A stretch of 64,000 nt of DNA. Origin: Accumulibacter sp. (GTDB taxonomy: Bacteria > Pseudomonadota > Gammaproteobacteria > Burkholderiales > Rhodocyclaceae). The notes under the pieces were generated by a model, which made no database searches, was not told where the DNA came from, and was given only the letters and a program-made list of their open reading frames with translations. Below, piece after piece: positions 18,799 to 27,315 of this stretch. A program made the translations under genes and the position numbers. The stretch is from positions 1 through 64,000 of the forward strand of contig NZ_JAPUVI010000029.1 in NCBI RefSeq assembly GCF_029255285.1, given 5' to 3'. The stretch's first letter is position 1. Every line of letters starts with the position of its first letter.

Positions 18799-19545
18799 AT
18801 GTACAACGCTGCTGGTCAGCTCAATAGGGATCAGCTGGTCCAGCACTTCGTACCGCTGGTCAAGCGCATCGCCTGCCACCTCATGGCTCGCTTGCCGGCG
18901 AGTGTTCAGCTCGACGATCTGGTGCAGAATGGAATGCTGGGTCTGCTCGACGCTCTCGGTCGTTTCGAGGTGGCCATGGGGGCGCAGTTCGAGGCCTACG
19001 CGGCGCAGCGGGTGCGCGGCGCGATGCTCGACGGTTTGCGCGAGAATGACTGGTTGCCGCGCAGCCTGCGCAGCGATTGCCGGCGAATAGAGTCCGCGAT
19101 TGCTCGACTGGAGCAGGAACATGGCCGCGCACCGAGCGAAAAGGAACTTGCCGAGTCCTTGGGCATGGTGCTCACCGATTACCAGAAGATGCTGCAGGAG
19201 GCCAGGGGCCATCAACTCGTTTATCTGGAGGACATGGTTGTCGAGCGCGGAGAAGACTTTCTCGAACGTCATCTGGTCGACGAGGCCGCTGATCCCTCGA
19301 AGCTGTTCGAGGACGAAAGCTTTCGCCAGTTGTTGGTGCAGGCGATCGACGGCCTGCCCGAGCGCGAGCGCTTGATGATGGCGCTTTACTACGAGCAGGA
19401 TCTCAATCTGCGCGAGATCGGGGAAGTCATGGGTGTCACCGAATCACGCGTCTGCCAGATGCACAGCCAGGTGGTGATGCGCTTGCGCGCCCGTCTTTTC
19501 GGCCTTGATCGCCCGAAGACGGCAAAAGCCCCGCGCCATGGATAG
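18799..19545 (+). CDS. fliA: FliA, flagellar sigma-28 factor
   Basis: FliA directs RNA polymerase to class 3 flagellar and chemotaxis promoters and is held inactive by FlgM until the hook is complete. The ATG at 18799 gives 248 residues, close to E. coli FliA (239). Region 2 appears as 'LDDLVQNGMLGLLDALGRF' and 'FEAYAAQRVRGAMLDGLREND'. Region 4 contains 'LPERERLMMALYYEQDLNLREIGEVMGVTESRVCQ'-type helices. Its predicted targets in this window are the sites before flgM and flgK. It follows flhG by 17 bases and overlaps motC by eight. Confidence 0.97.
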   Translation: MYNAAGQLNRDQLVQHFVPLVKRIACHLMARLPASVQLDDLVQNGMLGLLDALGRFEVAMGAQFEAYAAQRVRGAMLDGLRENDWLPRSLRSDCRRIESAIARLEQEHGRAPSEKELAESLGMVLTDYQKMLQEARGHQLVYLEDMVVERGEDFLERHLVDEAADPSKLFEDESFRQLLVQAIDGLPERERLMMALYYEQDLNLREIGEVMGVTESRVCQMHSQVVMRLRARLFGLDRPKTAKAPRHG

Positions 19546-20278
19546 AACCAGCGCGCTTGGCCTGCTGATCGGATTTCTGGCCATCGTCGGTGGCCAGCTT
19601 CTCGAAGGCGGCCACGTAGGCTCGCTGGCCCAGCCGACGGCGATGCTGATCGTCGTCGGCGGTACGCTGGGTGCGGTCATGCTGCAGAGCCCCTATACCA
19701 CTTTCGTGCGCGGCATGCGGATGGTGAAATGGGTATGGTATCCCCCAACGGTCAATCATCTGCAGTTGATCCAGCAGGTTTCGAGCTGGAGCCAAGTGTC
19801 GCGCCGAGAAGGACTGCTGGCTCTCGACGCAATGGTTGGCGAACTGAAGGACGAATTCGTTCGCAAGGGCCTGCAGCTTCTGGTGGACGGGGCGGAGCCG
19901 GAAAGGCTGCGGGAAGTGCTCGAAGTCGAGATCAATACCTTCGAACAAGAAATGAAACTCGCGGCCCGAATCTGGGAAGCCGCGGGTGGATATTCGCCGA
20001 CGATCGGCATACTTGGCGCCGTAATGGGCTTGATTCAGGTCATGGAGAACCTGTCCGACCCATCCAAACTGGGCGCCGGCATCGCCGTCGCCTTCGTCGC
20101 CACGATCTACGGCGTTGGTTTGGCGAACCTGGTGTACCTGCCGATGGCCAACAAGCTCAAGACGCACATCAATCGGCTCATCGTGCAGCGGGAGATGGTC
20201 GTCGACGGCTTGGTCGGCATTGCCAATGGCGACAACCCGCGCATCATCGAAAGTCGTTTGCGCGGCTATCTCTTCTAG
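19538..20278 (+). CDS. motC: MotC (MotA-family) flagellar stator protein
   Basis: This is a MotA/PomA-family stator subunit that, with MotD, conducts ions to drive the motor. The ATG at 19538 gives 246 residues. It has four membrane segments: 'ALGLLIGFLAIVGGQLL', 'TAMLIVVGGTLGAVMLQ', 'YSPTIGILGAVMGLIQVM' and 'GAGIAVAFVATIYGVGLANLVYLP'-type. The conserved prolines lie in the third and fourth. Like Pseudomonas MotC, it is encoded in the fliA/chemotaxis region beside motD. It overlaps the end of fliA by eight bases, so translation is likely coupled. Confidence 0.93.
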   Translation: MDRTSALGLLIGFLAIVGGQLLEGGHVGSLAQPTAMLIVVGGTLGAVMLQSPYTTFVRGMRMVKWVWYPPTVNHLQLIQQVSSWSQVSRREGLLALDAMVGELKDEFVRKGLQLLVDGAEPERLREVLEVEINTFEQEMKLAARIWEAAGGYSPTIGILGAVMGLIQVMENLSDPSKLGAGIAVAFVATIYGVGLANLVYLPMANKLKTHINRLIVQREMVVDGLVGIANGDNPRIIESRLRGYLF

Positions 20279-20281
20279 GCC

Positions 20282-21112
20282 ATGGCACGTCTACGGCGTG
20301 AAGAAGAGCACGACAATCACGAGCGCTGGCTCGTTTCGTATGCCGACTTCATTACCCTTCTCTTCGCCTTCTTCGTCGTGATGTACGCCTTGTCCTCGGT
20401 GAACGAGGGCAAGTACCGGATCCTCAGCAGTTCGATGGTCAGTGCGTTTCGCAATGTGCCGGTCAACAGCTCCGGACAAACGCCGATGGTCGTCCCGACT
20501 CCGGCCGCGGCCACCAAGAGCAGCTTGGCGAGCAAGGCGAACGAGGTGGCCCGGCAAAAGCAGCGCGACAAGATGCGCAACGTCGCCAAGGAGATTCTCG
20601 ACGTGATGGCGCCACTGATCGCGCAGGGCAAGGTTCGCGTTCTCGAAACCAGCCGTGGCGTGACCATCGAGATCAACGACAGCATACTGTTCTCGCCTGG
20701 CCAGGCAGTTCTTCAGCCGGCACTCGTCAAGGCCATGCAATCCGTTGCCGAGGTGCTGGTGGCGGCCGATTTCCCGATCACGATAGAGGGGCATACCGAC
20801 AACGTGCCGATAAAGAACGCCCAGTTTCCGTCCAACTGGGAACTGTCGGCAGTGCGTGCGACGACGGTTCTGCGCTTGTTCGCCGATGCGGGAATAGCCG
20901 CCGAACGCCTGACGGCGATCGGCTATGCCGATACGCGGCCGGTGGAGCCCAATCTGCTGGCTGACGGGCGGGCACGTAATCGCCGGGTCAGCATATTGAT
21001 CGACTCGGCGATTCCAGAAAAGGGAACGGAAGTAACTCTTCGCCCACCATCGTCCCAAGCCGCCAAGCTGCCCAACGCGACAGGAGAAGCGGTCATGCCG
21101 CCGCTACGCTAG
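20282..21112 (+). CDS. motD: MotD (MotB-family) flagellar stator protein
   Basis: This is the peptidoglycan-anchored stator partner of MotC. The 276-residue product has a single membrane helix right after a charged N-terminus. It carries the ion-binding aspartate D22 in 'YADFITLLFAFF', which argues for a proton-type channel residue. Residues 140-265 form an OmpA-like peptidoglycan-binding domain with 'IEGHTDNVPI' and 'RARNRRVSILI'. The start lies three bases after motC. It is the last gene of the flhB-to-motD set and converges on flgN. Confidence 0.93.
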   Translation: MARLRREEEHDNHERWLVSYADFITLLFAFFVVMYALSSVNEGKYRILSSSMVSAFRNVPVNSSGQTPMVVPTPAAATKSSLASKANEVARQKQRDKMRNVAKEILDVMAPLIAQGKVRVLETSRGVTIEINDSILFSPGQAVLQPALVKAMQSVAEVLVAADFPITIEGHTDNVPIKNAQFPSNWELSAVRATTVLRLFADAGIAAERLTAIGYADTRPVEPNLLADGRARNRRVSILIDSAIPEKGTEVTLRPPSSQAAKLPNATGEAVMPPLR

Positions 21113-21117
21113 TTGGG

Positions 21118-21594
21118 CTAGGCGCTGTCGCTGATCCGGCGCCCACTGGACGGCGCACTTTGTCCGTCCGGGCCGTAGAGATTGAGTGAGGCGTTCGCGC
21201 CGAGCAGCGCTTCCAGCGCCAGAGCGTTGTCCTGCAGGCGAATCTGAATGAGTTCGCCATTTTGACGATTCAACTCACGTGCCTGGCCGGCGAGCGACAA
21301 TAGCGAGGACCACAGATCTCGCGCCCGTGTTTCCGCCGGGTGGGCGGCGAACCAGGCGGCGATGCCGGAGCGATCCGCCGTCAAGGCGGCCGCCTCGAGT
21401 GCCTCGCTACGCCGACTGGCGAGGGCGGCGAGCTGAGCGGCCAGTTCGCTCTTCTCCCGGACAACGTCGGCCAACTGGTCGACTTGACCCTTGACCAGCA
21501 TCCCGTGCTCGCTCTCCAGGAGGCTGAGGAAGCGTCGGACCGCCGCCACTTCGGCTTCGGTCGTGGGAAAGCAATTGCTTGCTGGTGCGCTCAT
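21118..21594 (-). CDS. flgN: FlgN export chaperone for hook-associated proteins
   Basis: FlgN is a small cytoplasmic chaperone for FlgK and FlgL. The 158-residue product is largely helical ('LLESEHGMLVKGQVDQLADVVREKSELAAQLAAL'-type coiled region) with the C-terminal 'QNGELIQIRLQDNALALEALLG' that matches the substrate-binding helix of the family. It lies 14 bases downstream of flgM in the minus-strand flgA-flgM-flgN set and presumably shares the sigma-28 promoter before flgM. Confidence 0.9.
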   Translation of the reverse strand: MSAPASNCFPTTEAEVAAVRRFLSLLESEHGMLVKGQVDQLADVVREKSELAAQLAALASRRSEALEAAALTADRSGIAAWFAAHPAETRARDLWSSLLSLAGQARELNRQNGELIQIRLQDNALALEALLGANASLNLYGPDGQSAPSSGRRISDSA

Positions 21595-21608
21595 CCGGAT
21601 AGCGGGTT

Positions 21609-21890
21609 TCAGGCGCGCCGCTGAGAATCCACCAGTTCGCTGGCCGAGCTGATCAGCCGGTCGGCGATCGCTTCGGCATTGATCGTGAACCGACCTTCGG
21701 CGATCGCCTGCTTGATCTCTGAAACGCGACCAACATCGAACGATGTCGGGTCGCCGGTGCCCTGCAGTTGCGCGGCCAGCGCACTGAGGTGGACTTCCGC
21801 AGCCGCACTGGCCGTTGGTCTGGCCACTGCCGGGCGCTGGCGCGCTTCACCGACGGTGCTCGCGGTGTTGCTGGTGCTTTCGATCTTCAC
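21609..21890 (-). CDS. flgM: FlgM anti-sigma-28 factor
   Basis: FlgM binds and inhibits FliA and is secreted through the completed hook, coupling late gene expression to assembly. The 93-residue product has a disordered, Ala/Thr-rich N-terminal half and a C-terminal helical half ('DVGRVSEIKQAIAEGRFTIN', 'IADRLISSASELV') typical of FlgM. It has its own sigma-28 promoter upstream, giving the usual feedback loop. It lies between flgA and flgN on the minus strand. Confidence 0.95.
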   Translation of the reverse strand: MKIESTSNTASTVGEARQRPAVARPTASAAAEVHLSALAAQLQGTGDPTSFDVGRVSEIKQAIAEGRFTINAEAIADRLISSASELVDSQRRA

Positions 21891-21924
21891 GGTGATGTCC
21901 CTTGAACGGTTGTACTCAATCCCG

Positions 21925-21951
21925 GTATCGGCGAAGTAGGCGGGAACTTTA
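21925..21951 (-). promoter_or_regulatory. Sigma-28 (FliA) promoter for flgM-flgN
   Basis: Read on the minus strand: TAAA (21951-21948), 15 bases, then GCCGATAC (21932-21925). This matches TAAA-N15-GCCGATAA at all but the last base. It lies about 35 bases upstream of the flgM start. FlgM under FliA control is the standard arrangement. Confidence 0.85.
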
Positions 21952-21983
21952 GCATTTTTTCTTGCGCTGCCGCGGTTTCAGTG

Positions 21984-22694
21984 TCAATAGGAGACTTCGA
22001 CGATGCCCGACGCGCGGGCGACGCCGCTGACCACTTGTCCGCTGGCCGTCCGGACCTGGGTAACCTGGCCTTCGACGGCGTTGTTCAACGCCTTCCCCTC
22101 GTTGCTGACCGCAAAGCCGGCGCCGGTGGATAGCAGCTTGACGCTCTGGCCTTGCTGTACCGCCCATGCGGCAATCAGCAAGTCACCGCGCAGTGGCTGA
22201 CCTGCTGCAATGCCGTTCTTGACCGTCTTACCTATGGCCTGTGCCGGGTCGGTCAGCACGCTGCTGGGCAGCGCTCCGAGATCGCCACTTTGCGCGCGCA
22301 GGTCGGCCGCACCGACGATTTGGCCGGGTGCCAATTGCCGTGCCGTCAGCAGGTAGGTGCCGGTGATCCGGATCTGCACCGGGACGTACACAGTCCATGG
22401 CGTCGGCCCGAGACAGCGGACACCGACGGTCGTTTTCCCCCACAGGCGGCCGCCGGTCGGCAGAAATGGCTCGAAGGCGCTGCACGGCGCCTTTTGTGCA
22501 TGTTGGTCGAGTTGGCCGACAGTGTAGCTGACCTGGCCGGGCAAGCCCTGGATCTGGAGACGGAGGTAGTCGTCCAGAGCAGCCGTCAGCGTAGGTTCGG
22601 CACCAGCATTGTGGGTCGCGATGATGAGCAGCAGTGCGCAGAGGTAGCGTCGCAGAGGCTGTCCCAGGCGGTCAATTGGGCTGTGAAGAGACAT
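21984..22694 (-). CDS. flgA: FlgA P-ring assembly chaperone
   Basis: FlgA is a periplasmic chaperone for FlgI during P-ring assembly. The ATG at 22694 gives 236 residues starting with a signal peptide ('LRRYLCALLLIIATHNAGA', cleavage after about residue 30). An upstream extension of the frame into the intergenic region is rejected because it lacks a signal sequence. The SAF/ChapFlgA domain is visible in the C-terminal half ('LLTARQLAPGQIVGAADL', 'GIAAGQPLRGDLL', 'AVEGQVTQVRTASGQVVSG'). It diverges from flgB. Confidence 0.95.
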   Translation of the reverse strand: MSLHSPIDRLGQPLRRYLCALLLIIATHNAGAEPTLTAALDDYLRLQIQGLPGQVSYTVGQLDQHAQKAPCSAFEPFLPTGGRLWGKTTVGVRCLGPTPWTVYVPVQIRITGTYLLTARQLAPGQIVGAADLRAQSGDLGALPSSVLTDPAQAIGKTVKNGIAAGQPLRGDLLIAAWAVQQGQSVKLLSTGAGFAVSNEGKALNNAVEGQVTQVRTASGQVVSGVARASGIVEVSY

Positions 22695-22796
22695 CCCGCC
22701 ATTCTGCCTGATTGTTGCCCCCTCGCGAAGGCCGTCTGTCAGGCGCCAGCGCTGTGAGTCGTAGGCGATTCGGGGGGCTGTCGCATTACCCGGCAA

Positions 22797-22820
22797 GATT
22801 TGCCGGCAAACCGGCAAATC
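22797..22820. repeat. 24-bp perfect inverted repeat between flgA and flgB
   Basis: Two 10-base arms GATTTGCCGG and CCGGCAAATC surround a CAAA spacer. It lies about 60 bases upstream of the sigma-54 promoter of flgB, the usual place for an activator (enhancer) site. FleR is a candidate binder. A transcript hairpin is unlikely to matter, since the site is outside the predicted flgB transcript. Confidence 0.6.
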
Positions 22821-22879
22821 GCGGCCCGGCCTCCCGGCACGCCTTCGCCGAACTCGTCCGGGCTGCCGCCACCAAGCCG

Positions 22880-22895
22880 TGGCATGCCTATTGCT
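22880..22895 (+). promoter_or_regulatory. Sigma-54 promoter for the flgB operon
   Basis: TGGCATG-CCTA-TTGCT fits TGGCACG-N4-TTGCW, with the invariant GG (22881-22882) and GC (22893-22894) ten bases apart. A start near 22905 would give a leader of about 28 bases before flgB. Confidence 0.85.
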
Positions 22896-22932
22896 TGGGA
22901 TGTCATCATCGATCTGGTCAATGAGGTTTCCC

Positions 22933-23334
22933 GTGGTTAGCAAGCTCGACAGCGCACTTTCGTTTCAACACCAGGCGTTGACACTGCGTGCCAATCGGCA
23001 GCAGGTGTTGGCGGGCAACATCGCGAACGCCGATACGCCCAATTTCAAGGCGCGCGATTTCGATTTTTCCGCCGCGCTGGCCAAAGCGGTCGATGGTCGG
23101 GGCGACGGCACTCTAGCTTTGACGACGACCTCTCCTCACCACCTGTCGGGAAACGCGGAATCGGGTTTGGCGTCCTTGCTGTATCGCCAGCCGACGCAAG
23201 CTGGCGCTGACGGCAACACCGTCGACATGGATGTCGAGCGGGCGCAGTTTTCCGAGAACGCGATGTACTACGAGGCCGGAATGACCTTCCTCAGCGGCCA
23301 GATCAAGACCTTGCTGACCGCCGTTCAGGGTTAG
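22933..23334 (+). CDS. flgB: FlgB proximal rod protein
   Basis: FlgB is a rod protein at the base of the flagellar axis, exported through the type III apparatus. I choose the GTG at 22933, which follows GAGG at six bases and gives a 133-residue protein starting '[15 protein letters not shown]', the usual N-terminus. An ATG at 22921 in the same frame would overlap the ribosome binding site. The axial-family motif '[20 protein letters not shown]' is present. It is the first gene of flgBCDEFGHIJ. Confidence 0.95.
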   Translation: MVSKLDSALSFQHQALTLRANRQQVLAGNIANADTPNFKARDFDFSAALAKAVDGRGDGTLALTTTSPHHLSGNAESGLASLLYRQPTQAGADGNTVDMDVERAQFSENAMYYEAGMTFLSGQIKTLLTAVQG

Positions 23335-23339
23335 AATCC

Positions 23340-23744
23340 ATGAGTATTCTCAATACTTTACAGGTGGCTGGCAGCGCCTTGACGGCCCAGGCGATGCGCC
23401 TCAACGCGGTGGCCAGCAACCTGGCCAATGCCGACAGCGTCGTCGGCTCCGACGGCAAGCCGTATCGCGCCAAACAGGTCGTTTTTGCGGCCACGCCCAT
23501 GGGCAGCCCGGCCGCGCAAGGGGTGCGGGTCAAGCAGGTGGTCGAGGACAGCAGCCCAGGCCGGATGGTCTATGATCCGCGCAGCCCGGCGGCGGACGAG
23601 AGAGGTTATGTGACGATGCCCAACGTCAGCGTGGTCGAGGAAATGACCAACATGATCTCGGCGGCGCGTTCCTACCAGACCAACGTCGAGGTGATGAACA
23701 CGGCCAAGCAACTACTGCTCAAGACACTGACGATCGGCCAGTAG
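23340..23744 (+). CDS. flgC: FlgC proximal rod protein
   Basis: This rod protein of 134 residues has the flagellar axial N-terminal signature ('[19 protein letters not shown]') and the C-terminal coiled segment ('[32 protein letters not shown]'-type) that pack together in the rod. Length equals that of Salmonella FlgC (134). It starts five bases after flgB. Confidence 0.97.
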   Translation: MSILNTLQVAGSALTAQAMRLNAVASNLANADSVVGSDGKPYRAKQVVFAATPMGSPAAQGVRVKQVVEDSSPGRMVYDPRSPAADERGYVTMPNVSVVEEMTNMISAARSYQTNVEVMNTAKQLLLKTLTIGQ

Positions 23745-23769
23745 GCAGGCAGAATTCAAGGAGAGAAGC

Positions 23770-24453
23770 ATGGCAACCGTAGCACCAAGCACTTCGGCAA
23801 GCGACATCTTCGCCACCCTCAATGCCCAGTCGAGATCCGGAGCCGCTGAATCGGCGTCCGCGAGCGAGGCTGTACAGAATCGCTTTCTGACTCTTCTGGT
23901 GACGCAACTCAAGAACCAGGATCCCCTCAATCCGCTCGACAATGCTGCCGTGACGAGCCAGATTTCCCAGATCAATACCGTGACGGGCATCGAGCGGCTC
24001 AACGCGACGCTAGAAACCCTGCTCGGTACCTACGCCGATGGTCAGGCGATGCAGGCTGCCGGTCTGATCGGCAAAAATGTCCTGGTGCCCGGTTCTCAGC
24101 TTTCGCTGGCCGGCGGCGTGGCGAATGGCGGTGTCAGCCTGAGCGAGCCGGCCGACAGCGTGAAGCTGACGATTCTCGATGCCGCCGGCCGAGTGGTGCA
24201 AAGCCAGAAACTCGGTGCGCACGAGGCGGGCAGCTTCAACTTCGTGTGGGATGGCAAGACCGATGCTGGCACGGCGGCGCCGGACGGCAAGTACCGCTTC
24301 TCGGTTGAAGCCACACGTGGCGGAGAGAAGGTGCCGGCCGAGACACTGCAGATTGGCACGGTTTCTGCTCTGGTCAGGGACAAGAACCGCTTCCAGCTTG
24401 ACCTCGGTGAACTGGGAAGAGTGGAGTTCGACAAAGTGCAGACGATTCTCTAA
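23770..24453 (+). CDS. flgD: FlgD hook-capping protein
   Basis: FlgD is the scaffold that caps the growing hook. The 227-residue product has the conserved N-terminal export/capping segment 'NRFLTLLVTQLKNQDPLNPLDNA' in split form. It is followed by two beta-rich domains, the Tudor-like and FnIII-like FLGD domains ('GSFNFVWDGKTDAGTAAPDG'). A GGAGAG site precedes the ATG. Confidence 0.97.
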   Translation: MATVAPSTSASDIFATLNAQSRSGAAESASASEAVQNRFLTLLVTQLKNQDPLNPLDNAAVTSQISQINTVTGIERLNATLETLLGTYADGQAMQAAGLIGKNVLVPGSQLSLAGGVANGGVSLSEPADSVKLTILDAAGRVVQSQKLGAHEAGSFNFVWDGKTDAGTAAPDGKYRFSVEATRGGEKVPAETLQIGTVSALVRDKNRFQLDLGELGRVEFDKVQTIL

Positions 24454-24468
24454 GAGCAGGGGAAAGAC

Positions 24469-25722
24469 ATGAGTTTCCAACAGGGTTTGAGTGGGCTGAA
24501 TGCCTCGGCGACGGCGTTGAACGTGATCGGCAATAACGTGGCCAATGCCAGTACGGTGGGCTTCAAGGGTGCCAACGCCCATTTTTCGGATGTTTTCGCG
24601 GCGTCGCTGGGTATCGTCGGCGCATCGCAGGTAGGGATCGGCGTTGGCGTTTCGTCGATTGCGCAGCAGTTTACTCAGGGCAACCTGACGACCACCAATA
24701 ATGGCCTCGATCTGGCGCTCAACGGCGGCGGTTTTTTCCGCATGAGCGACCAGGGAACGATCACGTATACCCGTAACGGTCAGTTCCACATCGACAAGGA
24801 AGGGTACCTGATCAACGACCTGAAGCTCCGCCTGACGGGATATCCGGCCGATGACCTCGGCGAGATTTCTCCCTCCAGCCCGGTCGAACTTCAGTTGTCG
24901 GCCAACCAGATTCCTCCGCGGGCGACCAGCGACCCGCTTTCGGGAAACCTCTCGGCGGTGCTCAATCTCGACTCGCGGGAAACGGTGCCGCCGATTTCTC
25001 CGTTCAATTTCGCCAACCCGGACACCTACAATTTTTCGACCGCCGTCACCGTCTACGACACACTTGGTGTGGCGCACAACATGACGACCTTCTACATCCT
25101 CAACACTCCCACGCCGCCGGCCGGCGGCGAATGGACGGTCTGGGCGACCCTCGACGGCGCGAGTCCGCAGATTCTCCCGGGTGGAAATCTGGTCTTCGAC
25201 ACGTCGGGCGCGCTGACCGCCGCCTCGGCCAAACAGGTTCTGCCCAGTTGGGCGCTGACCAGCGGAGCGGTGACGCCGTGGTCGCCGGGAACCCTCGACT
25301 TCACGGGAAGCACGCAATACGGCAGCGAATCGAGCGTCGACCGCCTGACACAGGGGGGTTACGGTGCCGGCAATCTGGCGGGCATGGGCGTCGGCACCGA
25401 CGGCATCATCCAGGGCCGCTACAGCAATGGTCAGACGCGCAACCTGGGGCAAGTGGTACTGGCCAGTTTTGCCGATCCGAATGGTTTGCTGAATCTCGGC
25501 AACAACCAGTGGAGTTCATCGTCGGTGTCCGGTCCCGAACTGGTCGGCGCGCCGGGTACGGGAAGTCGCGGCGTGATTCAGTCGGCGGCGGTGGAGGATT
25601 CGAACGTCGATCTGACCAAGGAGTTGGTCGACATGATTACCGCGCAGCGCAACTATCAAGCCAATGCACAGACGATCAAGACGCAGGACCAAGTCCTGCA
25701 GACTCTGGTCAACCTGCGCTAG
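24469..25722 (+). CDS. flgE: FlgE hook protein
   Basis: FlgE is the main subunit of the flagellar hook, the universal joint. The 417-residue product has the N-terminal axial signature ('ASATALNVIGNNVANASTVGFKG'), the FlgE D2 region in the middle, and the C-terminal axial segment ending 'QTIKTQDQVLQTLVNLR'. Length is close to Salmonella FlgE (403). It lies between flgD and flgF as usual. Confidence 0.97.
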   Translation: MSFQQGLSGLNASATALNVIGNNVANASTVGFKGANAHFSDVFAASLGIVGASQVGIGVGVSSIAQQFTQGNLTTTNNGLDLALNGGGFFRMSDQGTITYTRNGQFHIDKEGYLINDLKLRLTGYPADDLGEISPSSPVELQLSANQIPPRATSDPLSGNLSAVLNLDSRETVPPISPFNFANPDTYNFSTAVTVYDTLGVAHNMTTFYILNTPTPPAGGEWTVWATLDGASPQILPGGNLVFDTSGALTAASAKQVLPSWALTSGAVTPWSPGTLDFTGSTQYGSESSVDRLTQGGYGAGNLAGMGVGTDGIIQGRYSNGQTRNLGQVVLASFADPNGLLNLGNNQWSSSSVSGPELVGAPGTGSRGVIQSAAVEDSNVDLTKELVDMITAQRNYQANAQTIKTQDQVLQTLVNLR

Positions 25723-25757
25723 TCCGCTGAAGCGAGCCCATCGAGCCGCGGGTCACC

Positions 25758-26507
25758 ATGGACCGTCTGATCTACACCGCCATGAGCGGGGCCAAGCAGA
25801 GCTTCCTGCAGCAGGCCGGCGTGGCGCAGAATCTGGCCAACGCCGCGACGATCGGCTACCGCGCCATGGAGCATCGCTTCCGCGCCGTTCCGGTGCTCGG
25901 TCCCGGCGCGCCGACGCGCGCCTTTGCCGTCGACGCCTCGGTCGCCAACGTCTACGAACAGGGCCCGTTGCTGACCACCGGCCGGCCGCTCGACATTGCG
26001 ATTCAGGGCCAGGGCTGGATCGCGGTGCAGGGGGCCGACGGTCGCGAAGCCTATACGCGCGCTGGCAACCTCAAGACCGACGCCAACGGCGTGCTGCAGA
26101 CCAGTGCCGGCTTCAACGTGCTCGGCGAAGGGGGGCCGATTTCGCTGCCGCCCGACAACAACATCGCGCTGGCGCCCGATGGGACGGTGTCGGCCATTCC
26201 GCGCGTCGGCGCGGGGGCGATCAACAACACCAACGTCGTCGGCCGGATCAAACTGGTCAATCCGCCGGAAAGCGAACTCGTGCGCGGTGATGACGGGCTT
26301 TTTCGGACGGCCAGTGGTGTGCCGGCGGAAACCGACGAGACAGTCAAAGTCGTTACCGAGGCGCTGGAAGGCAGCAACGTCAATTCGGTGGACGCCATGG
26401 TTCGCATGATCAGTCTGGCGCGCCAGTTCGAAATGCAGATCAAGATGTTGCAGACCGCCGACAGCAACGCCCGGGCGGCGACCCAGCTTCTCTCGATGAA
26501 CCGTTGA
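25758..26507 (+). CDS. flgF: FlgF proximal rod protein
   Basis: FlgF is a rod protein of 249 residues (Salmonella 251). It has the axial N-terminus ('[25 protein letters not shown]'-type), '[21 protein letters not shown]' in the core, and the C-terminal '[22 protein letters not shown]' helix. It lies 35 bases after flgE and 16 bases before flgG. Confidence 0.96.
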   Translation: MDRLIYTAMSGAKQSFLQQAGVAQNLANAATIGYRAMEHRFRAVPVLGPGAPTRAFAVDASVANVYEQGPLLTTGRPLDIAIQGQGWIAVQGADGREAYTRAGNLKTDANGVLQTSAGFNVLGEGGPISLPPDNNIALAPDGTVSAIPRVGAGAINNTNVVGRIKLVNPPESELVRGDDGLFRTASGVPAETDETVKVVTEALEGSNVNSVDAMVRMISLARQFEMQIKMLQTADSNARAATQLLSMNR

Positions 26508-26523
26508 TGGAGACGACAAGCCA

Positions 26524-27306
26524 ATGATCCGCTCGCTGTGGACCGCCAGCACCGGTCTCAACGCCCAGCAGGTGCAGATCGACATCATTGCCAACAATCT
26601 GGCAAACGTCAGCACCAACGGCTTCAAGCAGGCGCGCGGAATTTTTGCCGATCTGCTCTATCAGACCCTGCGCCAGCCGGGCGCCCAGTCGTCACAAACC
26701 ACCCAGATCCCGGATGGCTTGCAGATCGGCTTGGGCACCACTCCGGTGTCCACCGGGAGAATCTTTACTCAGGGTTCTTTGCAGCAAACCGGCAACAGTC
26801 TCGATATGGCGATCGACGGCGCGGGTTTCTTTCAGGTACTACTGCCCGACGGGACGACCGCCTACACGCGCGATGGATCGTTCCAGAAGGACAATCAGGG
26901 GCAGATCGTCACCGCCAATGGCTACCCGTTGCAGCCGGCGATCACGATTCCGGCCAACGCGCTGACCATCACCGTCGGCACGGACGGCGTGGTCAGCATC
27001 ACGCAGTCGGGTTCGGCGGCGACAGTGCAGATCGGCACTGTCCAGGTGGCGACTTTCATCAACAACGGCGGCCTGCAGAGCATTGGCGAGAATCTCTATC
27101 TGGAGACGGCCTCGAGCGGGACACCGACGCCCAATACTCCGGGAACGAACGGCTCCGGCGTCGTCGTACAGAACTACGTCGAGGCGTCGAACGTCAACGT
27201 GGCGCAGGAATTGGTTCTAATGATCCAGACGCAGCGCGCCTACGAGCTCAACTCCAAGGTAGTGTCTACCTCCGACCAGATGCTTGCGCGTCTGACGCAG
27301 CTGTAA
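26524..27306 (+). CDS. flgG: FlgG distal rod protein
   Basis: FlgG forms the distal rod. The 260-residue length equals the Salmonella protein (260). Signature segments are '[24 protein letters not shown]'-type at the N-terminus, '[14 protein letters not shown]' in the core, and the C-terminal '[25 protein letters not shown]'-type coil. Strong conservation makes the assignment secure. It lies between flgF and flgH. Confidence 0.98.
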   Translation: MIRSLWTASTGLNAQQVQIDIIANNLANVSTNGFKQARGIFADLLYQTLRQPGAQSSQTTQIPDGLQIGLGTTPVSTGRIFTQGSLQQTGNSLDMAIDGAGFFQVLLPDGTTAYTRDGSFQKDNQGQIVTANGYPLQPAITIPANALTITVGTDGVVSITQSGSAATVQIGTVQVATFINNGGLQSIGENLYLETASSGTPTPNTPGTNGSGVVVQNYVEASNVNVAQELVLMIQTQRAYELNSKVVSTSDQMLARLTQL

Positions 27307-27315
27307 GTGACCATC

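Noticed and set aside
22700-22720. Possible minus-strand sigma-54 promoter for flgA
   Set aside because: GG-N10-GC spacing is present (GGCAACAATCAGGC), but both halves match the consensus poorly.
24010-25452. 480-codon minus-strand frame opposite flgD and flgE
   Set aside because: It is antisense to two clear hook genes, has no recognisable domain, and has Arg-rich composition.
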